Part shown: positions 25,775-36,123 of the stretch, in pieces
Layout of the letters: every line of letters starts with the position of its first letter
How positions within the stretch are numbered: the first letter of the stretch is position 1
NCBI RefSeq assembly: GCF_002878395.1
Contig: NC_061115.1
Location: 153,940,852 to 154,004,851 of the forward strand
From: Capsicum annuum
Taxonomy: Eukaryota; Streptophyta; Magnoliopsida; Solanales; Solanaceae
Reading direction: 5' to 3'
DNA length: 64,000 nucleotides
Translations under genes and position numbers: made by a program
The notes under the pieces: model-generated
The model's database searches: none
What the model was told of the DNA's origin: nothing
The model's input: only the letters and a program-made list of their open reading frames with translations

Positions 25775-27017
25775 GATTAAATTACCTAAATAATACTCAA
25801 AAATATCAAAGAAAATACCTATAAAATGAGCAAACAATTTAGTTTAAAAGCAAGCCTCACCAAATCTCACACTCAGTTCTTGCCTCACACTTGGTCTCAG
25901 AAGTGTTGATACCTTGGCATGTACATGTCAAGTGAGTGAGGGATGATTCTAATTTGGCTCAGAATGGATTTTTGTTTGATACGACTCAAATAAAATTGCT
26001 TATGGACTTGAACCAACAAGTTTCAATGAATTACAAACGATAAAAGTATAAAAGAAATGTTGACACGAACAAAGGACTCTAAACTAATTATCAACCTAGT
26101 AGGTAATTACTAGTTCGCTAATTAGTAATATAATCAACACAAAAGAAACTAGAATCAATAATTAGAAACTTATAAATCCAATTTAGAATTTAATTTGGAT
26201 GTTCACAAAAGTGATGATGTGGCCGCTTGTGATTAGGCGTCACCTTTTCAATTTTTTTTAACTTCCAAATTTTTTTTTGGCCAAACACACTTAGGAGAAG
26301 AAGAAATTTTGTTTGTGGGGGAGGGGGGGGGGAAATTGAAGGTTTGGAGCCCTTTTGGATCTTCAAATAAATTCAAAATGGATTGGTCCCCTCAAGTGTA
26401 CTTTAAATTATACTTGTTTGTCCCCTTGTCCCCACTTCCTTTTTGGAAGACTTATAATATGATAGAGAATATTCTTGTACAGACACTTAGTACACTCTCT
26501 TTCTTCTCCCTTTTTGGATCAAACAAGCTACTTGAATATTCTTCTTCAACAAGATTTGAAGATGATGGATGAACAAAATGAATATTCAAGAGTTGACCAT
26601 GGTTTGACCACTAGGCAAATGAACCCCAAATTTAAATTTTCTTTTAGATCTAGGTTTCTTTTGCCAAGACAAGCACAACCAACACAAAATAAGCCACAAA
26701 ACACCACAAAAAAAGTATCCACCATGAGATCGCACCTCAAAAAGCTTCAAACGAGTAACAACAATGGTGGATCTAGCTTAAAAAATCTTGTTCCAAATAC
26801 AGATATAGACTCCTTAGGTTCTAGGGAAAAAGGATCTAGCACTTGAAACCAACAAAACAAAACAAAATTTAGTAGATATAGGTTAAAAGTTTTGGATCTA
26901 CTACCTTAACACAAGAAACTACTTTTTTGTGTGTGATTTTTCTTGACTCTAGACTCTCTTTTGTGAGATTTTCTTTGATCAAAGACTTAGAGTTATGGGA
27001 ATAACTCTAATACTTGT
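25775..27017 (-). other. Element E leader, non-coding
   Basis: This is 1.24 kb between the primer site and the unknown reading frame. I see no coding signature. It includes a purine/G-rich block (about 26296-26333) and AT-rich DNA. A plus-strand open frame of 123 codons (26475-26846) is antisense to the element and has no recognisable content. Confidence 0.55.
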
Positions 27018-27029
27018 ATCTTGATACCA
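27018..27029 (-). other. Element E primer-binding site, tRNA-iMet-like
   Basis: On the minus strand TGGTATCAAGAT starts two bases inside the 5' LTR. The first eight bases match the initiator tRNA-Met primer site TGGTATCAGAGC; the rest has drifted or was never perfect. Confidence 0.7.
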
Positions 27030-27031
27030 AA

Positions 27032-27713
27032 TGATAAGAGAAAACACTATAAAAACTAAAACTACGCTAAGAATAGGAGATGAAGATGAAACAATCACAC
27101 AAGAAGCAAAGTACACACGAATTTAGAAGCCAAAACTTGTATTAAATGTAAAGATAGGTATTGAGACATAAACCTTTACCAATGATAAGAACCAAGGTAT
27201 ATATTAAATACCAAGACCCATTAGAACTCATAAAGGTAACACCACACTCTTACATTGACACAAAAGGGACTCGAAGCACCCTAAAGCACCAATGTTTCTA
27301 AGATGATTGTCAACTCAAGCGAATCCACACTCAAGCTAACCCTAATTTCAATTATGATTTTCCAATCCATACACTAAAGGAGATACACTCTCAAAAAGAG
27401 AATAAATCTTCAATATTCATCAAAGTCTAAGGAAAATAGAAGCTAAAAGGTCTATTTAAACTATTACAAGATAATAACTAAAATGCCCTTAATGAGAGCT
27501 TAATAAAAGGGTGCCCCTTGAGTGTTATTTTGGAGTGAAAAGGTCCTTAATGTCCTTAATGAAAGGCGCCTCTTTAGTGTAACAACCCTCTTCATTTCTT
27601 CACTTGGACAAGGCTTTGAAAAGGCTCCAAAAGATCTTCAATCACTTGCAAAAATTTGTGACTTGAATCTTCTACAAGACCTTGTAATTATTATGCTCCT
27701 TAGGCTTATATCA
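27032..27713 (-). repeat. Element E, 5' LTR (682 bp)
   Basis: Pairs with 22274-22957; starts TGATAAGAGAAAACAC and ends GCTTATATCA on the plus strand, directly followed by the TSD CAAAG. It is the upstream LTR in the minus-strand reading direction. Confidence 0.93.
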
Positions 27714-27718
27714 CAAAG

Positions 27719-29344
27719 TCTGGGTAGCCAAGGGAACTGAGTTATGCCACGATAGTAAATCAGGTACTTCTTGGAAAGCAACTCAAAGTATTTTGTTGTT
27801 GTATTTTTGTTCATTATTGATGTTAGATCTCTACACCTATGGTGCCACAAGTATGTTCCTAGCTCTTTTGTTTTGTAAAGTATGATGCATTGGGGACAAT
27901 GCATGATTTTAAGTTGGAGGGGGTTGCTTGTTGGTCTTAATATCCTCTTGGGATTTTTGTTGTCGTGCCTCCATTCCTTGGAGTCTTGTTTCTAGTAGCG
28001 CCGGCATGTTTAGGTGTGTTGTATTTTGTTTCATGCTATGTTTTTCATTAATTAGGAGATTTTTAAGTATTTAGGATAGTAGTCATGTTTTGACCGATTT
28101 TTGATACCCATCAAAAATTAATTTTTTAGAACTGTGTGAATGTATAAATATGTGAATATTGTTGATCTTATTATGGCATTAGGATTAGAGACATGGAAAT
28201 CACTTTAATAATTATATGAGTCTAATAGGTAGTATTTGGTAATATTAACTATGTACTATAAGCGAGTGAGATATTACCTAGTTCCCTTTGTATGTTGAAT
28301 TCAGAATTTTCCTGGTTAGTCTTGCCTAGGTTGAAGGATAGTTGGTTAGGAAAGGATCATAGGACATTTTTTATTTTAGTCCACTTTTAGCCTAAATGAC
28401 CTTCCTATTTAAATTATATCCCATGATCCCTATTTTGAGCCTTGTAGCCTATTTTTTTGTTTCACCATTCACCTTTCCATTTATAGTAGAATGAACCTAT
28501 TTCAACCTTGTTCCTCCTTGGACATTGTGCACCTCAACTCAGACAAATTGCTTAAGTTGAGGGTGGCTATCATAGGGGTGTGTAGTGTAAAATGGATATA
28601 AAAAATGATAAAATAAGAGAAAAAACTAGTAGGACTGGTTGTGGTATAAAAAGGAAAAGAAAAGAAAAATTGTAAAAATAAAAAAGAATAAAGGAACCGC
28701 ATCCATCCTGAATGTGCATAAAAGAATAAGGGAGAAATAAGGGTGGAATAAAAAGTAAATTGGCTAGTAAGTGATATCCCAAGGTTAGTATAGTGCCAAG
28801 GATGCTTAGTCACTTTAAAAGTCCATATGTACCATATCATCCCCCAATCCTATAGTACAAGCCGAGAAAATTCCTATAGTAATCCTAACTTGACTATCTG
28901 AATGCTAAGGTAAAGAAAATAAGGGCAAGCCTATGGTATTTAACATGCATTGATTAGAACTTCTCTTCTGAAAATGAGTGTTTCTTGACCATCCCTGCAT
29001 TGACATGCATGATTTCATATGACTGAGTGGGACATATTTGTTGTGAGGACACTTAAGTCGCATTACTAGCTATTTGCTTGTTTCGGGAAGTGTAACTTGT
29101 ATATATGAGTGGCTGTCTATTGCTAAAGTAATTTCCATACCTTGATCCCATTGAGTCACACTGTTGTGCTTCATGTTTATACATAGTTGGTTTTGAAAAA
29201 TAAAATTATAGGGGGATGTTGTGTTTTGAGTTGAAGTGCTGACTGACTGCCTTAAATCACTTAGTTTCTCCTAGTTAAGCGTTATTTTTGTTTTTGTTGT
29301 GTTTTGTTGTCTGAGGACATGCAAACTTTCTAATTTAAGGGTGT
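27719..29344 (+). other. Element D 3' non-coding region and polypurine tract
   Basis: It continues D after the E insertion. I find no envelope-like frame: the only long open frames are antisense and low-complexity (28502-28840). Purine blocks of the type TTAAGTTGGAGGGGG (about 27911) and TTAAGTTGAGGGTGG (about 28553) recur, and AAGGGTGT (29337-29344) abuts the 3' LTR as the likely priming tract. GAGGACATGCAAAC just before it is typical for this clade. Confidence 0.65.
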
Positions 29345-30789
29345 TGAGGTGCAATAGAAATATAGCACCTTCGATGCTTAAAACAAGGAAAAGATTCAAG
29401 TTTTTGAGGCTATCATGTTAGATTTGATCCATTTTGGAAATGTTTTGCAGAAAATTATTTTTGGATGATAAGTTTGTGAAAAACGGTGTTTTGGCTATTT
29501 TTAGAGCAATTATGGATATTCTGGATGTTTTCCAGCTTGCTCGTATCAAAGCATGTTCAAAAATCAAAGATGAGCTGAAAAGATGACTCCCGGCACTTAC
29601 CAAGTCAATATGTAGCCACATGTAGGACCTTCGGACTGCATATAGGCAATGAAAGTACCAAAAGTCCAAAATCCCGAGAGCTATATCTGCTGGATTTTTT
29701 CTCCCTGTACCTGCGGTTTGTACCTGCACCCAGTGTCAGGACCACAGGTACTACCTGCGCCCTGTGCCATACCGCAGGTACAGACCACATGTGACCACCG
29801 ACTCAGTTTTTTCCTATTTTGTCCGGGCTTTAATTTTAAAGTTTACTCTTGTACTATAAATACCCTTGATGTAATTTTTAATCAGTGTTATGCATTTTTG
29901 ATATTCACAAACATATTTTGATTTCAAGACCCGATTTTGATCTTTGAATTATCTTGTATTGACTTCAGTTGATTAATTTAGTTATGGTTGTGGGTTTTTA
30001 CACTTCTTATCATTGTGATTTCATCTATGCTTTTAATTATGAATGATATTGATTTCTTCATAAGTATGAGCAGCTAAAACCCATAGCTATGGTTGTGGAA
30101 ACCCTGGCGAATTGATGGAGTGGAGAAAGTGTTGTTGTTGAATTAAATGGATACCCAAGGCATGCATTTCCTTATATTTGCTATAATAGATTTCTTAATA
30201 GTGGCCAACGTTAAGATCCACCTAGATTATTGCTACTTAATCCAAAAGTGTAGTGACTAAAAAAAGATAATGACAATAGTAATTTGGAGTTTAACTGTCG
30301 ATCCACACTACTAGGTATTATCTACGTAAGATGATTAGATTTTATCTAATAACTAGAAACTGAAAAGGTAATAGTTAACTAGGATCTAGATATGGTTAGT
30401 AAGACAACATTCTGAGACTCAAAAGGTAAAGGGTGAAATCTGTCTACTTGTCCGAAAGACTATAGATGGTACATAACTTATCAATCTTGCGTACAAGGTA
30501 TCGGGTTGATTTAACATAGCATGATAAGCCTATGGAGTTAACAAGCCAGGGGAAACACAATCCTAGTGTTCACCAATACTGATCACAATCAAAGTTGATA
30601 ATTGCTATTTGTTTGATTTTTCCATTCAAAACCCCTATTTACTTTCCAATTCTTTCCCTTCGATTGCAACATCTAAAAACCACGATTCCACGTATTCCTT
30701 TGGGATTCGACCCCAACCTTTATTGGGTTAATATATTTTGACAGCAATTGTATCATCATCTAATAAGAGGTGTTGTTTGGACGTCATCA
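29345..30789 (+). repeat. Element D, 3' LTR (1445 bp)
   Basis: Starts TGAGGTGCAATAG and ends GGACGTCATCA. It aligns with 15668-17115 over its full length, including the TATAAATA box (29855-29862) and the upstream GCAGGTAC-type palindromes. GTTGT follows as the TSD. Confidence 0.92.
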
Positions 30790-30924
30790 GTTGTTGGAGA
30801 GTGAAACTTAGTTTTCGCTTATGTGGTGTTATCTGCAACTTTGACTTTACCCGTAGTGTCATATTTCACTTTACTTGTTGTTTTTTATTTTTAATTAGGT
30901 GATCATTATTTCTTCCGAATAACC

Positions 30925-31928
30925 ATGAGTCAAGAGGGAGTCATCAAAAACCCACTATATAAACATATTTAAACTATGGATTATCTTGGCACCAAAAAGC
31001 ATGCTAGTTCCATCTGTATTCCTCCTACCGAAGAAAACAGAGTATTTTATTTCATAAGCGTGATGCACCAATTGCTTCATATGAAGGTTTTAGGGTTCAA
31101 GTTCATGAAGGCCCAAATTTGCACTTGTAAAATTTTGTAGAAGTATGTGCTCCTTTTGACATTGACATATCGCAAGAGTCCATACAGTTGTGCCTCTTCC
31201 CGTTCTCTCTAATAGGTGAGGCAATGTTGTGGATAAGATTTTTACCTACCGGTTCCATCACCTCATAGGTCAAACTTATGTAGGCTTTCTTGAATCAATA
31301 CTTCCCATCTTCAAAGATGTTATAATTGCGGGATAAAATCATAAATTTCCATCAATTCCACAGAGAGCCTTGGTATGAAGCACGGGGGAGATTTAAGGAG
31401 AAGCTTATGAAATTCCCTAACCATGATATGTCAGATAAGATACTTCTCCAAATATTCTATAAGGCATTAGACCAAATCAACAAACCTATAGTGGATAATG
31501 CAATCGGTGGATCCCTTATTAAATTATCGTATGGAGCTGCATCAAGTGTGTTAGATCAAGTGGCTAGTCTAGCTAGAGGTTGACACATGAAAGATATTGA
31601 GGTGGACATATGGGATCCCTCCTCATCCTTTGTGTGTAAATATCAAAGATATCTAGAGGAGAAAAGATATGAAAATATGATCAAGGTGATGTCACATCTT
31701 GAACTTCTCACTAAACATATGTATGGAGCTTTCATTGAAAGACTTAATGTTAAATATGCAAGGGATACTAGGACATGTGAAGATGCAGAAAAAGAGATAC
31801 TTTATGACAAGATGAGTTTCTTGCCTAATTATTTGGAGAGTTTCCACGTTGCCTCTCAAAGGCAAGGTGGGAATCAAGGTCGGAACAATGAGAACCGAGG
31901 CATGTCCCAAAGCAAAAAGAAAGGGTGA
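30925..31928 (+). pseudogene. Element C gag (broken)
   Basis: ATG at 30925 gives MSQEGVIKNPLYKH and then a stop. Downstream, in the gag core, frame 31326-31583 reads FHREPWYEARGRFKEKLMKF, the retrotransposon gag helix block, and 31587-31928 continues it to a basic, Gln/Arg-rich tail (QRQGGNQGRNNENRG). It lacks a zinc knuckle, as in other Athila-like gags. Two or more stops and one shift separate the pieces. Confidence 0.8.
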
Positions 31929-32965
31929 ATTAATGAAGATATTTTGGCCCAAATCTTAATAGTAGTTGAGGGGACAGATAAGATAATAAAGTAAATGATA
32001 AATTATTTCTCCAAGCTACATCAAACAGTTGAGTCTTATTTAACCGCCATCCAATAATTAGAAGCAAAATTGAATCAAATATCCCTGCACCTCATAGAAA
32101 GACTAAATGAAGAGACTCTAAAGTGGTATGGTAACAAATGTTATAGTCACTTGAAGTGTAAAAACTCTTGGTAAGGTCATGGAGCTTGATGATGGTCCCG
32201 AAAAAAGAGAAAATGATGAGCAAACTAATGTAAAGAGAAAAAGGCTAAATAATGAAGAGTTAAAACCAAATGAGGTTATCTTTGAAAACTCAAAAGTGAA
32301 AGAATGTCAAATTGTCACCAATTAAAATTCCTTACCTTTCTCTTAACAATTCAAGAAAATAGGGGGAAATGCCAAGTTCAAGAAGTTTCTTGACAAATTT
32401 AGCCACCTTTCCATCAACATTCCTTTGATAGAAACCTTACAAGAGATATCGGGGTATTCTAAATTTATGAAGAGTTAGTCACTAAGAAACGGCTTATGGA
32501 GTATGAAATAATATAAATAACTCATCATTGTAGTGAAATTATGTCAAGAACGATAGTGAAAAAGAATAAAAACCCCCGTGCTTTCATAATACCGTGCACC
32601 ATCAGAATGTTCAAGTTTGCAAAGGCTTTATGTGACCTCAGAGCAAGTGTAAATTTAATGTCATATTTAACAAGCTAGGATTGAGCAAACCACAATCTAC
32701 CACGATGAAATTGATAATGGCCGATCGGATCATTAAGAAACCTATGGGAATACTTTATGATATGCTAGTTAAAGTTGATCGGTTCATATTCTCGGCCGAC
32801 TTTGTGATTCTTGATTGTGCTTTAGACCATGAAATTTCTATTATTATTGAAAGGTCGTTTTTATCCACTAGAAGAGCATTGGTATATGTAGAGTACGACA
32901 ATATAAAGTTCTTCCTAAATGATAAAGAGGGTGTTTTCAGTGTGTGCAAGTCCATGAAATAACCA
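31929..32965 (+). pseudogene. Element C gag-pol linker and protease (decayed)
   Basis: The linker (32340-32480) has KFKKFLDKFSHLSINIPLIE, typical just upstream of the protease in Athila elements. The protease active site (about 32617-32650) reads ALCDLRASVNLMS; the Asp is kept but Gly is replaced by Arg. The frame 32681-32962 holds the second half with DMLVKVDRFIFSADFVILDC. One frameshift and a stop separate the halves. It would process the polyprotein. Confidence 0.8.
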
Positions 32966-33189
32966 ATGGATTTGCAGGTAATTTTGATGATCGATGCCAT
33001 GATGTGAGGTGACAAATTATGTTGATGTGAGTTTCGTGGATGACCCGTTGGTTGGAGTTTTGTGGAATTATGAAATAGATGAAGTTGAAGCATTTGATTA
33101 AGTGGTTGTATGTCTAACACGTCTTGGATCTTATACCAAGAACCTAGTAAAGTTGGACCTTAATCTTAAAAAACATGAGAATCCACCCG

Positions 33190-34745
33190 CAAAGCCATCT
33201 ATTCCTGAGCCACCATAAATTGAATTGAATTCATTTCCAACTCATCTCCAATATGTATTACTGGGGGATAGATACACTTGGCTTATCATCATTGCAAGTG
33301 ATCTCGAGTCCTACCAAATGGAAGCTTTGAAGTTGGTAGTGAAAATTTTTATTCAAGCCATTGGATGGATAATTTTAGATATCATATGTATAGCCCTCGG
33401 CATTTGTTCCCACAATATACAACTAGAACAAGATCATGTACCAAGTGTGGAAGATCAAAGAAGGTTAAATCAACTCATGCAAAAGGTGGTAAAGAAAGAA
33501 ATTATAAAATGGCTTGACGTGGGAGTCATTTATCTAATACCCAATAGCACATGGGTAAGCCCGGTACAATGTATTCCAAAGAAATGTGGAATTATGATAG
33601 TTGTGAATGAGAAGAATGACTTTGTTCCCATCCGATCGGTCATGGGGTGGAGGGTGTGCATGGACTACCTCAAGTTGAATTTATGGACCAAAAAGGACCA
33701 CTTCCCCATGTCTTTTATGGACCAGATGCTAGATAGGTTAGCCGAGCGGGGATAGTATTTCTTACTAGATGGTTAGCTAGTTACAATAAAATTTTTATTG
33801 CCCTGGAAGACCAAGAGAAGACAACATTCACTTGCCCCTATGGAACATTCATATTCAAGTGGATGCCCTTTGGTTTGTGCAATGCATCGACAATATTCTA
33901 ATGGTGTATGTTATCAATCTTTGCGTATATGGTTGAGGAGTCGATGGAAGTCTTCATGGAAAATTTCTCGGTGGTGGAAAACTCATTCGAGTCATGTATT
34001 GAGCATCTAAGCAAGGTACTTGAAAGATGTGTGGAAACTAACCTTGTCCTCAATTGGGAGAAATGTCTTTTCATGGTTAAGAAGGGTCATGTCTTGGGGT
34101 ACAAGATCTTGGGGAATGGTATACAAGTTCATCAAGCCAAGGTAGAGTTAATTTCAAAGTTGCCCACCCCACACTTTCGTAAAGGGTGTTCGGAGTTTCC
34201 TTGGGCATATCGAGTTCTATCGGCAATTAACTAGGGATTTCTCCAAAATAGCTTATCCAATGTGTAAGCTCCTTGAAAAGGATGCAAAATCCAATTTTAA
34301 TGATACATGTTTGAAGTTCTTTAATTGTCTCAAGGACTTGCTTATATCAGCTCCCATTATTGTGGCTTTAGATTGGTCCTCTCCGTTTGAAGTGATGTGT
34401 GATGTAAGCAGAATTGCATTAGGGACGATGTTGGTTCAATGAAAGGGAAAGCTATTTCATTCTATCTATCATGGAAGCATGACCTTGAATGATGCTCAAA
34501 GTAACTACACCATTACCAAGCAAGAATTATTTGCGGTGGTATATGCTTTAGAGAAATTTTTCCTACTTATTAGGCATGAAAGCAGTGGTTCACATGGATC
34601 TTGTCACCCTTAAATACCTCATAGCGAATAAGAAATCTAAGCCACACCTAATTAGATGGATCTTTCTTTTGCTAGAATTTGATTTCGAGATAAAAGTATC
34701 GAAAGGGTTCCAAAAACCAAGTGGCTGACTATCTTTCGCATCTTA
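33190..34745 (+). pseudogene. Element C reverse transcriptase and RNase H (broken)
   Basis: Frame 33225-33755 contains the RT N-terminus: KKEIIKWLDVGVIYLIPNST, WVSPVQCIPKK, WRVCMDYLKLN and DHFPMSFMDQMLDRLA. After a stop, DG..LVTIKF and a frameshift, 33908-34234 has the active-site block EVFMENFSVVE: the two catalytic aspartates read Glu-Asn (33959-33964). LNWEKCLFMVKKGHVLGYKI follows. RNase H starts in 34260-34442 (SSPFEVMCDVSRIALGTMLV) and ends near DYLSHLKS (34725-34748). Dead by multiple lesions. Confidence 0.88.
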
Positions 34746-34899
34746 AGAGTAATCATGAAAAGCATGGTGAGATTGAGATTGATGATGTTTTTCTTGATGA
34801 TTTATTCATTTTAATCTCAGGAAAAGTTGCACCGTGGTATGCCAACTATGCTAATTATATGGCGAGTGATGTGCTCCCCAAGGGGCTTAGCTATCATCA

Positions 34900-36123
34900 A
34901 GGAAACCAGTTCTTGTTTGATATAACAAAAATATTTTTGGGATGAACCCTTCCTATTTCGGGAGTACATAATGGTGTGATTAGGCGTTGTGTTATGGAAG
35001 TTGAAATGAAGGATATCCTTGAAGCATATCACTCCTCACCTTTCGACGATCACCATAAGGGGATTTGAATCGCTGCCAAAATTCTTCAATCTGGTTATTA
35101 TTGTTCCACCATTCATAGAGATGCCGTTGAGTGGGTAAAATCATGTCATCAATGTCAAATGAAAGGTGGCATCTCGAGAAAATATGAAATGCACCTTAAA
35201 CCGAATCTTGAAATTAAACTTCTTGACGTGTGGGGAATTGATTTTATGGGCCCTTTTGTGAGCTCCTTTGGTAACAAGTATATATTGGTGGCGGTTTATT
35301 ATGTTTCTAAGTGGGTAGAAGTTGTGGAACTTCCGAACAATGAAAGCAAAAATGTCACTTTCTTCTTGAAAAAATACATTTTTACATAGTTCGAAACACC
35401 ACGTGCCATCATTAATGATGGAGGCTCACACTTTTGTAGTCGGGTGTTTGGGTACCTTATTGAGAAATATGGGGTAAATCATAAGGTTTCTACCCTATAT
35501 CACCCTCAAATAAGTGGTCAAGTCAAACTTTCCAATCAAGAAATCAAAGCTATACTCGAGAAGACCATGAATGTCGGCCGAACAAATTTGTCAAGGTAGC
35601 TTGATAAGGTGCTTTGGGCATATAGGATAGCCTATAAAACCCTAATTGGTATGTCTCCCAACCAATTGGTGTTCGGGAAGGCATGTCACTTATCTGTTAA
35701 GCTTGAGCATAAAACCGTGTGGATATTGAAGAAGTTAAACATGAATTGGAAAGAAGCTTCTGGTCAAGCATCACTAAACTTCACGAGTTAGAGGATTTCC
35801 AACTCAAGGCCTATGAAAGTTCCACGTTGTATAAGGAGAAAATGAATAAACAGTATAATGTTAAAATACTAAGGTAGGAATTTCATGTAGGCGATAGTGT
35901 ACTTCTTTATAACTCTCATTTGAAGCTTTTTATGGGAAAGCTTTATTCTAAATGGTTGGACCCCTGTGAGATTTTGAGTAATTAACCTACTGGTGCTATC
36001 GAATTAGAAGATCATGAGAAAAAAAGGTTCGTAGTAAATGGGCAAAGGGTGAAACACTACAATGTAGGAGGCCCCGGGGTGGACAAGATGGAGTTGGTAC
36101 ATTTCAAAGATCCTAAATATTGA
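34900..36123 (+). pseudogene. Element C integrase (broken)
   Basis: The HHCC zinc region is good: H and H near 35029-35052, then VEWVKSCHQCQMK (about 35127-35165). The catalytic core keeps Asp in GIDFMGPFVSSFG (about 35236) and in [11 protein letters not shown] (about 35407), and Glu in [10 protein letters not shown] (about 35530). [15 protein letters not shown] marks the C-terminal part, and the frame closes with QRVKHYNVGG and a stop at 36121-36123. Three or more stops interrupt it. It is the best kept integrase of the window and has no chromodomain, as expected outside the chromoviruses. Confidence 0.88.

Larger units (their letters stand above)
22274..27713 (-). mobile_element. Element E: non-autonomous LTR retrotransposon nested in D
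   Basis: Two LTRs (22274-22957 and 27032-27713) share about 95 percent by eye and are flanked by a perfect TSD CAAAG (22269-22273 and 27714-27718). On the minus strand the right LTR is followed by a tRNA-iMet-like primer site, and the left LTR is preceded by a purine tract, so the element reads right to left. The 4.07-kb interior has no RT, RNase H, integrase or zinc knuckle, only a decayed long reading frame of unknown kind and a 1.24-kb leader. It must have been mobilised in trans. It is the innermost and therefore youngest layer of the stack. Confidence 0.9.
15668..30789 (+). mobile_element. Element D: Athila-like LTR retrotransposon nested in C
   Basis: LTRs are 15668-17115 and 29345-30789 (1448 and 1445 bp), with TG...CA ends. 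ATTGT (15663-15667) and GTTGT (30790-30794) flank it as the TSD with one change. Gag, protease, RT, RNase H and integrase run on the plus strand from about 17390 to 22260. Element E interrupts the end of pol, and a 1.6-kb non-coding 3' region follows. Net length is about 9.7 kb. No clear primer site could be assigned after the 5' LTR. Confidence 0.92.

Noticed and set aside
26475..26846. 123-codon plus-strand frame in the leader of element E
   Set aside because: It is antisense to E, crosses low-complexity DNA and has no recognisable domain or start context.
22274..27713. The 22274 and 27032 repeats as a MITE or DNA transposon pair
   Set aside because: The repeats are direct, not inverted, with TG...CA ends, a 5-bp TSD, primer site and polypurine tract, so they are LTRs.
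28502..28840. 112-codon minus-strand frame in D's 3' region as an envelope-like gene
   Set aside because: Composition is Phe/Ser/Tyr low complexity from A/T-rich DNA, on the wrong strand for D, with no signal peptide or glycosylation pattern that would stand out.
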